Shown: piece after piece, positions 20,375 through 30,100 of the stretch
Numbering within the stretch: the stretch's first letter is position 1
Layout: every line of letters starts with the position of its first letter
Assembly: GCF_006542425.1 (NCBI RefSeq)
Contig: NZ_VFID01000003.1
Coordinates: 248,001 to 312,000, forward strand
DNA length: 64,000 bases
Direction: 5' to 3'
From: Pseudoxanthomonas sp. z9
GTDB lineage: Bacteria; Pseudomonadota; Gammaproteobacteria; Xanthomonadales; Xanthomonadaceae
Notes under the pieces: generated by a model
The model's input: the letters and a program-made list of their open reading frames with translations, nothing else
Told to the model about the DNA's origin: nothing
Database searches by the model: none
Program-made: the position numbers and the translations under genes

Positions 20375-20530
20375 TATTTTGACTTCCAGAGTCCACGGCA
20401 GATGGAATCTGCCATCCTGCGCGAAAAGGCATTGAAGGCATGGAAGCGGATCTGGAAGATCCAGTTCATCGAGGATGCCAACCCCCAGTGACGGGATCCG
20501 TATCCGGACATCCTCCCGTCCACCTGTTGA
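20375..20530 (+). pseudogene. Relic of a GIY-YIG superfamily endonuclease-like gene (C-terminus only)
   Basis: Reading from 20375 gives YFDFQSPRQMESAILREKAL, then KAWKRIWKIQFIEDANPQ and a TGA at 20489-20491. This matches the C-terminal part of small UvrC-like GIY-YIG proteins, whose ends run REK-lKaWkR-WKl-LIe-NP-W-Dly. Reading through the TGA gives RDPYPDILPSTC and a second stop at 20528, so TGA stands exactly where the conserved Trp codon (TGG) is expected. The catalytic GIY-YIG half is missing; upstream is a GTCCCGGGGAACGCCGGGAAC hairpin-like sequence instead. A decayed gene fragment, not expressed as an enzyme. Confidence 0.6.
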
Positions 20531-20555
20531 TAGTCCCGGAACCCGAGCGCCCCAC

Positions 20556-21548
20556 ATGACCCTGCCCACCTCGTTCAACGCCTTCCGCATCCACAACGAC
20601 GCCAGCGGCTACCGCGGCGGCATCGAAACGATTTCGCTGGACGATCTGAATCCCGGCGAGGTGCTGATCAAGACCGCGTACTCCTCGGTGAACTTCAAGG
20701 ACGCGCTGGCCGGCACCGGCGAAGGCAAAATCCTGCGCCGGTTCCCGCTGGTCGGCGGCATCGACGTGGCCGGGCACGTGGTGGCCTCCACTGATCCGGC
20801 CTTCCGCGAAGGCGACGAAGTGCTGGTCACCGGCTGCGGCCTCAGTGAAACCCGCGACGGCGGCTACGGCGAATACGCCCGGCTGGAGGCGAAGTGGGTG
20901 ATTCCCCTGCCCAAAGGTCTAAGCCTGCGCGAAAGCATGATCCTGGGCACGGCCGGCTTCACCGCCGCGCTGGCGCTGTACCGGATGCGCGACAACCGCC
21001 AGACGCCGGACCTGGGGCCGCTGGCGGTCACCGGCGCGACCGGCGGCGTGGGTACGCTGGCGGTCAACATCTTCAGCCGCGCCGGCTACGAGGTGCACGC
21101 CATCAGCGGCAAGCCCGAGCACGCTGACTTCCTGAAGTCGCTGGGTGCCGGCGAGGTATTGGGACGCGACGCATTGGCCACCCGCCGGCCCATGGAATCG
21201 GCCCGCTTCGGCGGCGGCCTGGACAACGTGGGCGGACCAATGCTGGCCAGCCTGCTGGCCCAGACCGTGCCCTATGGCAATGTCGCCAGCGCGGGGCTGG
21301 CCGCGACCACCGAACTGGACATCACGGTCATGCCGTTCATCATCCGGGGCGTATCGCTCGTCGGCGTGGCCTCGGCCGGCACCGCGCGCGCCATCCGCGA
21401 CGACATCTGGCGGCATTTGGCCGACGACTGGAAACCGGCCCGCCTGGACGCCATCTGCACCCGCGAAACCACGCTGGACGGGCTGCCGGAGGTGTTCAGG
21501 AACATGCTTTCCGGGGGCTCGTTCGGCCGTACCCTGGTCACTTTCTGA
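20556..21548 (+). CDS. Zinc-free medium-chain reductase, AcuI/YhdH type (acrylyl-CoA reductase-like)
   Basis: A 330-residue member of the quinone-oxidoreductase-like MDR group. It has SSVNFKDALAGTGEGKI near the N-terminus, GGIDVAGHV, the NADPH motif VTGATGGVGTLAV, and the AcuI/YhdH signature GLAATTELDITVMPFIIRGV. Relatives reduce acrylyl-CoA to propionyl-CoA and detoxify acrylate; that activity is probable but not proven by sequence. An in-frame start exists about 80 bases upstream, but the ATG at 20556 matches family length. Preceded by the GIY-YIG relic. Confidence 0.85.
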   Translation: MTLPTSFNAFRIHNDASGYRGGIETISLDDLNPGEVLIKTAYSSVNFKDALAGTGEGKILRRFPLVGGIDVAGHVVASTDPAFREGDEVLVTGCGLSETRDGGYGEYARLEAKWVIPLPKGLSLRESMILGTAGFTAALALYRMRDNRQTPDLGPLAVTGATGGVGTLAVNIFSRAGYEVHAISGKPEHADFLKSLGAGEVLGRDALATRRPMESARFGGGLDNVGGPMLASLLAQTVPYGNVASAGLAATTELDITVMPFIIRGVSLVGVASAGTARAIRDDIWRHLADDWKPARLDAICTRETTLDGLPEVFRNMLSGGSFGRTLVTF

Positions 21549-21658
21549 GGGCCGTCGGGGGCCGCCCGACGGCGTGTCCGGGAACGCCCCCGTTTCTTTC
21601 TCCCGGGCCCGCTCCTACAATCGGTGCGGGGACAATTTGGGGACATCCGGGGAACTCC

Positions 21659-22051
21659 ATGGCACGCATTCTGATCGTCGACGATTCACCTTCGCAGTTG
21701 CTGGGCATCCAGCGCATCGTCGAAAAACTGGGGCACGAGTCCCTCACCGCCGAGGACGGCGCCGCGGGCGTGGAAGTGGCCAAGCGCGAGCTGCCGGACA
21801 TGGTGCTGATGGACGTGGTGATGCCCAACCTCAACGGCTTCCAGGCCACCCGCACGCTGAGCCGTGAAGCCAGCACCAAGCACATCCCGGTCATCCTGGT
21901 GACCACCAAGGACCAGGACACCGACCGCATGTGGGGCCTGCGCCAGGGCGCCAAGGCCTACCTGACCAAGCCGTTCTCCGAGGACGAGCTGGCCGAGGTC
22001 ATCGAGCGCGTGTTCAACGCGCGCGAGCTGCCGGAACCGCCCGCGGCCTGA
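21659..22051 (+). CDS. Single-domain response regulator, PilH-like
   Basis: A 130-residue stand-alone CheY-like receiver: acidic pocket Asp8-Asp9, phosphoacceptor Asp52 in VLMDVVMPNLNG, switch Thr82/83 in LVTTKDQDTDR, and Lys104 in YLTKPFSEDEL. SPSQLLGIQRIVEKLGHE is the N-terminus typical of PilH, which acts with the Pil-Chp chemosensory system of twitching motility. No other pil genes are adjacent, so PilH is a similarity-based name. A perfect terminator hairpin follows 19 bases after the stop, so the gene is monocistronic. Confidence 0.8.
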   Translation: MARILIVDDSPSQLLGIQRIVEKLGHESLTAEDGAAGVEVAKRELPDMVLMDVVMPNLNGFQATRTLSREASTKHIPVILVTTKDQDTDRMWGLRQGAKAYLTKPFSEDELAEVIERVFNARELPEPPAA

Positions 22052-22070
22052 TTCGCCCGGCAACCAGACG

Positions 22071-22110
22071 CAAACAAGAAGAGCAGGCCTGGGCCTGCTC
22101 TTCTTGTTTG
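22071..22110. terminator. Perfect 19-bp-stem intrinsic terminator after the PilH-like gene
   Basis: CAAACAAGAAGAGCAGGCC at 22071-22089 pairs exactly with 22092-22110 across two bases (TG). The lower stem is A-rich on one side and T-rich on the other, so it can terminate transcription in both directions. Confidence 0.85.
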
Positions 22111-22130
22111 GGCAGCGCATGTTTCCCCCT

Positions 22131-22203
22131 GTGGGAGCGACGTCAGTCGCGATTCGCGAACGCGACTAGCCATCCGGGGAATCGCGACTGACGTCGCTCC
22201 CAC
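22131..22203. repeat. REP-type palindrome GTGGGAGCGACGTCAGTCGCG, paired inverted copies
   Basis: Two copies of a 25-base element, beginning GTGGGAGCGACGTCAGTCGC at 22131-22155, stand in exact inverted orientation (22179-22203) around a 23-base spacer. Three further pairs occur at 60010, 60842 and 60951. This is the head-to-head layout of REP doublets that are mobilised by RAYT transposases elsewhere. It lies between converging genes. Confidence 0.85.
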
Positions 22204-22212
22204 AAGAGGTCG

Positions 22213-23100
22213 TTACGGCTTCTCGTCGAAGGCCCGGGCCAGCACGCGATAGGCTTCCCGCTGCTCCTCGCTGGTGGCGCGCGGCGCGGTGATTTCCAGT
22301 TCGACGATCTGATCGCCGGCCGGATTGCCCGGCAAGCCGCGACCACGCAGGCGCAGCTTGCGTCCGGCCTCCGAGTCCGGCGGAATCTTCACTTCGACCT
22401 CGCCGCCCAGGGTCGGCACCGTCATCGACGCGCCCAGCGCCGCCTGCCAGGGCGCCACCGGCAACACATGGATGATGTTGCGGCCATCGACCTCGAACTG
22501 CGGGTGCGCGGCGTACTCGATTTCCAGCAGCAGGTTGCCACCGCTGCCGCCCTGCCCGGCCAGGCGGATGACCTGGCCCGGCTTGATGCCCTTGGGCACC
22601 TTGACCTCGAGCTGACGGCCATTGACGTTCACCCGCACGCTGCCGCCGTCGTGGACCGCCTGCAAGGGCACGGCCAGTTTGGCGCGCGAGTCGCGCGGCG
22701 CATGCGGTCCCCGCGCCTGCGCACCGTCAGCACGTCCACGGCGACCGAAAAGACCCTCGAAAAAGTCGCTGAAGCCGCCACCACCGCCGGTGCTGCCGAA
22801 GACCTCGTCGAAGTCGAAGTTCTGTCCGCCATAGCCGCCCTGGCCGAAATCAGGCGGCGGCCGGAACTCCTCGCCGGGGCGATAACCGCGCGCGCGCAAC
22901 TGGTCATACGCCGCGCGCTTCTGCGGATCGCGCAGCGCCTCGTACGCCTCGTTGACCGCCTTGAACTGATCCTCCGCGCCGGCCTCCTTGCTGACGTCGG
23001 GATGGTACTTGCGCGCCATCCGCCGGTACGCCGTCTTGATCTCGGCATCGCCGGCGCTCGGTTCAACGCCCAGTACCGCGTAGTAGTCCTTGAATTGCAT
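22213..23100 (-). CDS. cbpA: DnaJ-class cochaperone CbpA
   Basis: A 295-residue curved-DNA-binding-protein-like DnaJ homologue. The J domain (1-70) has the HPD motif at 33-35 for stimulating DnaK ATPase. A Gly/Phe-rich linker (FGQGGYGGQNFDFDEVFG) follows and then the C-terminal client-binding domains (LEVKVPKGIKPGQVIRLAGQG, later VPTLGGEVEVKIPP). No CxxCxGxG zinc repeats are present, which separates CbpA from DnaJ. It probably helps DnaK with folding; DNA binding as in E. coli is inferred. Its stop lies ten bases from a REP pair. Confidence 0.9.
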   Translation of the reverse strand: MQFKDYYAVLGVEPSAGDAEIKTAYRRMARKYHPDVSKEAGAEDQFKAVNEAYEALRDPQKRAAYDQLRARGYRPGEEFRPPPDFGQGGYGGQNFDFDEVFGSTGGGGGFSDFFEGLFGRRGRADGAQARGPHAPRDSRAKLAVPLQAVHDGGSVRVNVNGRQLEVKVPKGIKPGQVIRLAGQGGSGGNLLLEIEYAAHPQFEVDGRNIIHVLPVAPWQAALGASMTVPTLGGEVEVKIPPDSEAGRKLRLRGRGLPGNPAGDQIVELEITAPRATSEEQREAYRVLARAFDEKP

Positions 23101-23330
23101 CGGGTCTCCACTGGAAAACCGCGCCTGCCGGCCGCCGGCGGGACACGGAGGCCCGCGAAGCGGGCGCCACGCGCCAATTCTAGCGGTTGGCGCGCCGCTT
23201 GCCGGGATGGGTCATCAGACCACCCCGGGCGCGGATGTGGTCGGATTCACGCCGCGGGCATGCCTTCGTAACGCGCGCCGTTGGCGAGGCGGGCTAAACT
23301 CCATTCAGCCTTCCTCACCAGGATCCGACC

Positions 23331-23810
23331 ATGACCATCCAGATTGGCGAGCAAATCCCCGAAGTCATCCTCAAGCGCATCCGCGACGGCGTCGAAACCG
23401 TGGACACGCGTGCACTGTTCGAGGGCCGCAAGGCCGTGCTGTTCGCGGTGCCCGGCGCATTCACCCCGACCTGTTCGGAAAAGCACCTGCCCAGCTTCGT
23501 CCAGCATTTTGACGAATTCCGCAAGCGCGGCATCGAAGTGTTCTGCGTGTCGGTCAACGACCCGTTCGTCATGCAGGCATGGGGCAAGACCCAGCACGTG
23601 CCCGACGGCCTGCAGATGCTCGCCGACGGCAACGCCGATCTGGTCAAGGCGCTCGGCCTGCAGATGGACGCCAGCAGCTACGGCATGGGTATCCGCGCGC
23701 GTCGCTTCGCGCTCTATGCCGAGGACGGCGTGGTCCGCAACCTGTTCATCGAGGCGCCCGGCGAATACAAGGTGTCTTCGGCCGAGCACGTGCTGGCGAA
23801 TATCGGCTGA
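23331..23810 (+). CDS. Peroxiredoxin, Prx5/AhpE-like
   Basis: A 159-residue thiol peroxidase. The peroxidatic Cys48 stands in PGAFTPTCSEKHLP, with Thr45 as the conserved helper; a second cysteine, Cys72, is in EVFCVSVNDPF. The length and GAFTPTCS motif are those of the Prx5 group, which reduce hydrogen peroxide and organic peroxides. A TAAACT sequence 30 bases before the ATG could be the -10 of its promoter. The next gene starts eight bases after the stop. Confidence 0.9.
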   Translation: MTIQIGEQIPEVILKRIRDGVETVDTRALFEGRKAVLFAVPGAFTPTCSEKHLPSFVQHFDEFRKRGIEVFCVSVNDPFVMQAWGKTQHVPDGLQMLADGNADLVKALGLQMDASSYGMGIRARRFALYAEDGVVRNLFIEAPGEYKVSSAEHVLANIG

Positions 23811-23818
23811 GCGGCTCC

Positions 23819-24547
23819 ATGCGCCAGCGGGAGTTGGCACTGCATGCGCGGTTGGCTGCGCGTGTCTCCGCGCCGCGCCTGCAGATGGCGGTCATCGTCG
23901 CCATCACCGCCTTCTCCGGCTTCCTGGCTTCGGTGCTCCTTGCCTCAGCCGGCATGGATTCCATGTGGCTGCGCTACCCGGTCTGCGTCGTCATTGCCTA
24001 TCTGGTGTTCCTGGCGCAAATCTGGCTCTGGCGTCGATGGCGGGAAGTGGACACGCCGGGGCTCGCGGGTCCGGGCGGCCCGTCCAACGGGGAAAGCCCT
24101 GGCGTTCCGGATTGGTCCGGTTCCGGTGGCAACTCCGGCGGCGCCGGAGCCAGCGCACGGTTCGAGGCTCCCCCAACGGCAAGCGCTGGCGACATGGACG
24201 CGGAAGCGGTGGACCTATCGATCTCCGATGCGAACCTCGATATCGAGCATGTCTGGATACTGCCCCTGCTTGGCATCCTGGCCGGAGTACTGATTGTGCT
24301 CGTCTGGGTGATCTGGAGCTCTCCCATACTCCTGTCGGAACTTGCTCTCGACGCGGTGCTGTCCACTGGTTTGTACCGCAAGTTGAGACGGACCCAGGCC
24401 GAAGACTGGCTTTACACGACGCTGCGCCACACGGGTTGGCCTTTTGTGGCCGCGGTGCTGTGTTCCTTCGTCCTGGGGGTGAGCCTGCATGCCATCGCTC
24501 CTGGTTCCACGACGCTGGGTGAAGTATTTGCCATCAAGCAATGGTGA
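23819..24547 (+). CDS. Membrane protein of unknown function with glycine-rich loop
   Basis: A 242-residue protein. Four hydrophobic segments are visible: VIVAITAFSGFLASVLLA, YPVCVVIAYLVFLAQIWLW, WILPLLGILAGVLIVLVWVIW and WPFVAAVLCSFVLGVSLHAI. Between the second and third runs a soluble stretch of about 70 residues, very rich in Gly, Ser and Pro (NGESPGVPDWSGSGGNSGGAG). I recognise no family. The ATG at 23819 follows the peroxiredoxin stop by eight bases, so cotranscription is likely. It ends 32 bases from the converging pbpC stop. Confidence 0.65.
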   Translation: MRQRELALHARLAARVSAPRLQMAVIVAITAFSGFLASVLLASAGMDSMWLRYPVCVVIAYLVFLAQIWLWRRWREVDTPGLAGPGGPSNGESPGVPDWSGSGGNSGGAGASARFEAPPTASAGDMDAEAVDLSISDANLDIEHVWILPLLGILAGVLIVLVWVIWSSPILLSELALDAVLSTGLYRKLRRTQAEDWLYTTLRHTGWPFVAAVLCSFVLGVSLHAIAPGSTTLGEVFAIKQW

Positions 24548-24579
24548 GGCTGCACCAAGCAAACCATGAGCAGACGGCA

Positions 24580-26967
24580 CTAGTTCAAAACACTGAAACT
24601 CACCCGCGCCCACGCGCCGCTGTCGGCCAGCGCCGTCAGCGTGTGCCGGCCCGGTTCTTCGAAATCGCGCATGAACGGGCGCGCGCCCTGGGTCTCGGCG
24701 ATCCACTTTCCGTCCAGCAGCCATTGCACGCGGGCTTCGGTGCCGAGCGCGCGCAACTGCAGGCGTACGCCATGTTCGCTGCCCGGCGCGCGCGCCAGGG
24801 TGGCGCGGTCGTTGATGCCGTCGATGCGCAGTTCTTCCGATGCTTCGCGGCCATCGTCCACGCAATCCGGCGACAGCGTCGGCAAGCGTGACTGCGCGCG
24901 GGTCTGCGCGCCCAACCACGGCGAGGCCAGCGCTGGCCAGCGGGCGACGCGCCGGGTCCGCGACGCATGCGGGCGCGCGCATTCGGCGGACAGGCGCAGG
25001 CCGGTCGCCGCATCCACCTCGAACACCTCCGTGCCCGCGCTCCAGCGGCGCGCGTCGCGCTCGGCCAGGGTGGGCGGCGTCGCGCCGTCGAGCGTCCATG
25101 CCTTCATCCGCCGCTGGCAGAGTTCCGGCGCGTCGGCTTCCGGCGGCAGGCCCAGCGGCCAGCAGATCTCGGTTTCGGCGACGTTCGCCGGCGGTGGCGA
25201 GGCGGCGGCATCGCCGCGCGCGCGCGGCAGGCTGTCGATGATCTCGAACATCAGCGGCAATGCGGTGACCGCGCCGTACTGTCCCGGCAACGGCGTGCCG
25301 TCCGGCCTGCCGACCCACACGCCTACGGTGTAGCGGCGCGTGCTGCCCAATGCCCACGCATCGCGGAAGCCGTAGCTCGTTCCGGTCTTCCACGCCACCC
25401 GCGGGCGCATCGCCGTGTCGAACGCGCCCTGTCCGTAACCGGGCCGCGGATGCGATTCCAGAATTTCGCGGACGATCCACGCCGCGCCGGGCGAGACCAG
25501 CCGGCGATCCTCGCGCACGTCCTGCGGCGTGTAACGCACCCGCCCTGCCAGGCCACCGCGATTGAACGCCGCGAACGCACCGACCAGATCCTCCAGGCGC
25601 GCACCAGTGCCGCCAAGAATCAGCGCAAGGTTCGGTGACGCGCCACGCGGATACTTCAGTGCGATGCCGGCATTGGCCAGGCGCGCGGAAAACCGCGCCG
25701 GCCCCACCCGGTCCAGCAGATCCACCGCCGGCACGTTGAGCGACAGGCGCAGGGCTTCCGCCGCGCCGATCGGCCCGTTGAAGGCGGCATCGAAATTGCC
25801 GGGCCGATATCCCCCGAACGACTGCGGCGCATCGACCAGCAGGCTTTCGGAATGGATCAGGCCGTCATCCAGCGCCAGCCCGTACAGAAATGGCTTGAGG
25901 GTCGAGCCCGGCGAACGCCAGGCCTGCACCATGTCCACGTGGCCCAGGCGTTCCTTGTCGCCGAAGGTCACCGATCCGACGTAGGCGCGCGCTTCCATGC
26001 TGGCATTGTCGATCACCAGCAGGGCCGCCGAGGTGCGCGCCGGCAGTTGCGAGAAGTAGGCCGCCACCCGCTCTTCCAGCGTGCGCTGCAGGTCCGCATC
26101 CACGCTCGATTCGATGCGTGCCGCGCGCGGTTGCCGCTGGCGCAGGCGCTCGGCGAGCAGCGCCGCCGACAGCGGCGGCTGCAGGGAACGCGCCACCACC
26201 GGTTCGATGCGCGCCTCCTCCACCTGCGCGGGCGTCCAGACGCCCAGCGCGACCATCCGCGCCAGCACCTTGTCGCGCGCCGCGCGCGCGGCATCGGGAT
26301 GGCGATCCGGACGCAAGCGGCTGGGCGATTGCGGCAGCACCGCCAGCAGCGCCGCCTCGGCCTGCGACAGGCGCGTGGCGGGTTTGCCGAGATAGGCCCA
26401 ACTGGCCGCCTCCACGCCTTCGATGGTGCCGCCGAACGGCGCGCGCTCCAGGTACAGCGAGAGGATGTCGCGCTTGGACAGGTGCGCTTCCAGTTGTACG
26501 GCTCGCAGCAACTGCTTGAGCTTGCCCCAGGGCGTGCGTGTGTGCGGATCCAGGATACGCGCCACCTGCATGGTCAGGGTCGAGCCACCGGACACGATCC
26601 GTCCGCGCTGCAGCCATTGTCCGCCCGCGCGCAGCATCGCCCAGGGATTGACGCCGGGATGCTTCCAGAACCAGCGATCCTCGTAGTTCAGCAGGGCATC
26701 CAGGTACAGCGGCGACACGCTTTCCGGTGTGGCCGGATAGCGCCAGACGCCGTCACGATCAGCGAAGGCGCGCAGCGGCGTGCCATCGCGCGCAACCACC
26801 AGCGTGCTGGTGTCGCGTGCCTTCGGCAGTGGCGGCGGAAACAGCAGGTCCAGCAACAGCAACGACAACAGCACTCCCACCGCGCCCCAGCGCAGCACGG
26901 CTGGCCAGCGCAGCGCGCGCAAGCGCCGCCATGCGCGTTGCCAGCGGGACATCCTCGAACCAACCAT
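24580..26967 (-). CDS. pbpC: Penicillin-binding protein 1C
   Basis: A 795-residue bifunctional cell-wall synthase. A single transmembrane segment (about 25-44) is followed by the glycosyltransferase domain with the catalytic Glu96 in NYEDRWFW and GGSTLTMQVAR. The transpeptidase domain has Ser355-xx-Lys358 (SPGSTLKP), SLN (409-411) and KTGTS (527-531). The last 100 residues (LRLSAECARPH onward) form the BiPBP C-terminal domain diagnostic of PBP1C. Starts at 26967 or, five codons in, 26952 (MSRWQR) are equally plausible. It lies downstream of the alpha-2-macroglobulin gene, the usual pair in Gram-negative bacteria. Confidence 0.92.
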   Translation of the reverse strand: MVGSRMSRWQRAWRRLRALRWPAVLRWGAVGVLLSLLLLDLLFPPPLPKARDTSTLVVARDGTPLRAFADRDGVWRYPATPESVSPLYLDALLNYEDRWFWKHPGVNPWAMLRAGGQWLQRGRIVSGGSTLTMQVARILDPHTRTPWGKLKQLLRAVQLEAHLSKRDILSLYLERAPFGGTIEGVEAASWAYLGKPATRLSQAEAALLAVLPQSPSRLRPDRHPDAARAARDKVLARMVALGVWTPAQVEEARIEPVVARSLQPPLSAALLAERLRQRQPRAARIESSVDADLQRTLEERVAAYFSQLPARTSAALLVIDNASMEARAYVGSVTFGDKERLGHVDMVQAWRSPGSTLKPFLYGLALDDGLIHSESLLVDAPQSFGGYRPGNFDAAFNGPIGAAEALRLSLNVPAVDLLDRVGPARFSARLANAGIALKYPRGASPNLALILGGTGARLEDLVGAFAAFNRGGLAGRVRYTPQDVREDRRLVSPGAAWIVREILESHPRPGYGQGAFDTAMRPRVAWKTGTSYGFRDAWALGSTRRYTVGVWVGRPDGTPLPGQYGAVTALPLMFEIIDSLPRARGDAAASPPPANVAETEICWPLGLPPEADAPELCQRRMKAWTLDGATPPTLAERDARRWSAGTEVFEVDAATGLRLSAECARPHASRTRRVARWPALASPWLGAQTRAQSRLPTLSPDCVDDGREASEELRIDGINDRATLARAPGSEHGVRLQLRALGTEARVQWLLDGKWIAETQGARPFMRDFEEPGRHTLTALADSGAWARVSFSVLN

Positions 26968-27122
26968 CAGTCACGTATCACGTCAGTGGCCACATCCGCA
27001 CCGCACATGGGCGGCCTGACCGCATCCGCGGTCCCGGCCCTCCTCGCATCCCGGGAAGCAGGGAACCGGCATCGCTCGATTTCCGACGCCCCGGTCCCGA
27101 CTCCCCATTTCCGACTCCCGCC

Positions 27123-30100
27123 CTACGGCTGCACCACGGTGATGGTGCCCACCTTCGATCGGCCCACGCCACGGATATCCGGGCGGTACATGTCCTCGAC
27201 CAACGGCGGCGGCACGGTGTAGGTACCCGGGGTCACCGCGCGCACCAGGTAGAACACCTTGGCGGTGTCGCCGCTGTCCAGCTTCAGCGCGGCCACGTAG
27301 CGATCATCGCGAAACTCCTCGTGCTTCACGTCCGCGGCGCTGCCGCGATCACTGACGCTGATGCCGTCGACCACCACGTCGGCCCACTGCTTGGCGTCGC
27401 CCAGGTTGAAGTTCTCGATCTCCAGCCCGGCCGGCAGCAGATCGGTGAACAGCGCATCCGGCATGGTCACGTGCGGGGTGATGCTGACCCGGACGATCAG
27501 TGCCTCGCCCTCCTTCAGCGTACCGCCGCTCCACTCCTTGCCGTCGGTGGTGTAGTAGCGTCGTTCGATGCCGATCTGGCGTTCGTCGGCGGCCGGCGGC
27601 GTGCGCGGGATGCCGCTGACGTCCAGGCTGGCGTACAGCGGCGGCTGGCCTTCCGGCACGAAGCGCGCGCCGCGCGCCAGCGCCGCGTGATCCAGGCTGC
27701 GGCCGAACACCTTGCCCGGCGCGACGGTTTCGCTTTCACCACCCAGGGTCCAGGTGCCGGACACCAGCTTCTTCTGATCCACCATCAATGCCTTGCCCAG
27801 GCGCGCCAGCGCGACCTGCTCCTGCGTGCTCAGCCACAGCCAGCCGCTGTTGCGGCGGGCATCCAGTTCGCGGCCCAGCGACACCGCGCGGCGGTCGTAC
27901 TCCGGCTTGGACAGCTTGCGCTCGTGGACCAGCGCGATCATCAACGCGTCATCGCGCAGGCGGGTGCCGTAGTCGCCCAGGTAGTCGGGGCGATCACCGT
28001 TCTTGGCGAAACCCTCGGCAATCGCCTTCGCGCCACGCGCCTTGTCGCCCTGCAGCGACAGCGCCAGGCCCAGGTGCACCAGCGGCAGTCCGGTCAGGCT
28101 CTTGTTGCGCTCGTTGTCGTACAGCGCGCGCAGCGTGCCCAGCGGCGCGCGATTGACCCGCGCCAGCGCGTAGCCGGCATAGGCCTGGTTGGCGAACTTG
28201 AGGTGATCGCGCTGCGAGTAGCCATAGAACTGCGCGCCGCCGGCCAGCAGATCCTCGTTGAGGCGGTTGAGCGCCTTCTGCAGGACGTTGTCCGGCACGG
28301 CAAAGCCGCCTTCGCGCGCATCCAGCAGGAACTCGACCACGTACGGGGTCAGGCCCGGATTGACGTAGCCGTCGTCGCCCCACATCGAGAAATGGCCGTT
28401 GGCGACCTGCATCGAGGCCAGCCGGCCGAACGCGCCTTCCATGCGTTCGCGCCGCTTCTTCGCATCCAGCCCGCCGACGCCCAGCGACTTGGCGGTGGCG
28501 TCATCCAGCTCCAGTGCCGCATAGCCCTTGCTGGTGGTCTGCTCGGCGCAGCCGTAGGGATACTCGAGCGCGCCCTGCAGGGCGCTGGCGAAGGGAATCG
28601 GCGGCAGCGCGCTGACCAGCATCCGCGCATTGACCGAACCGGCCATCAATCCGTCGGCCAGTCCGGCCCCCATTTCCACCGGCGCCATGCTGTCCAGCAC
28701 CAGCGTGCGCGAGCGCAGCACCGCCGGCCAGCCGGCGCGCACCGGCAGGTCGTAGCGGCGATCGACCTTGAAGCCGTTGCCGTCGACCCGTACGCGCACC
28801 TTGGCGGTGGTGTAGCCCTCGCCCGCGGTGATCGGGAAGCTCAGGGTGGTCTTGGCGTCGGTCGCCAGTTTCGCGCTGCGCGCGGATTCGCCGATCGACA
28901 GCGGGCCCTCGCCGTCCACCCGCACGCTGAATTCACCCGGCTTGCCGGTGAAGTTCTGCACGTCCAGGGTCACCATGCTGCGATCGCCCGGCGCCAGCAC
29001 GCGCGGCAGGCTGGCTTCGGCCACGATCGGCGCGCGCACCAGCGTCTCGCGATCGCGGTTGCCGTAGCGTTCGTCCGAATACACCAGCGCCGACACCCGC
29101 AGGGTACCGTTGAAGTCGGGCACCTTCAGGCGGATGCGCGCGTTGCCCTTGGCGTCCAGCTTCACCGGACCGGCGAACAGATCCACGGTCTGCACCCGCG
29201 AGGTCGGCCGCTTGGCCTGCGGCAACGCGGTCAGCACCATGTCGCCGCCGAAGCGGATCTTGGCGCTGCCGCCTTCGAAACTCTCGATCACGCGCCCGTA
29301 GATGTCGTACGCGTCCACGCCGAGACGGCGCTGGGCGAAGAACTGCGCGTTCGCGTCCGGCACCGGGAAGCGGGTGATGTTGAGGATGCCCACGTCCACC
29401 GCCGAGACGGTGACGTGCGCGGCCTTGCCGGCCAGTTCGGGCACGCTGACCGTCACCGGCAGCTCCTGCTCCGGGCGCATCTGCTTGGGCACGGCCAGGC
29501 CGACGGCGACGCGGCGCGCCTTGCGATCCATCGGCACGTGGGCCACGCCGACCGCGCGCGCCGGGGTGATCTTGCTCGGCGCGGATCCACCGCGGAACAC
29601 CAGCGCGGTGATGTACACGTCATGCCGCTCCCAGTCTTTGGTAACCGGGATGGAGAAGCGGCTGCCGGGCTTGGCATCGATCTCCTGCACGTACAGCATG
29701 CGGTCGGCCTCGACCATCAGCAAGCCCTTGCCCGGATGTGGCGGGGTCAGGGTCACCTGCAGGGTGTCACCGGCCTTGTAGCCGGTCTTGTCCAGCGCCA
29801 GCTTGACCTTGTCCGGACGCGCATCAAGGCCACGGTTCTGATCGTCCCAGCTCCAGCCGGCGCGGAACGGATAGCGGGTGGTCAGGCCGGAGGCCGGATC
29901 GAACACGTCCAGCCGGTACTCGCCCCACTCCACTGGATAGTCGATGCGCGCGGCGGTGGCGCCGGCATCGATCACCTTGGTTTCCAGGTTTTCGAAGCGG
30001 CGGGTGAAGTCGTAGTCCCAGCCGCCGTCCTCGTCGTAGTTCCAGTGATAGTCGCGATGCTCGCGCACCAGCGTCGCCTTCAGGCCCTTGCCGGGCTGAG

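Noticed and set aside
20261-20491. A 76-codon gene overlapping the LOG gene
   Set aside because: Only its last ~39 codons resemble a known protein (GIY-YIG end); the first half is the LOG gene out of phase. Reported as a pseudogene relic instead.
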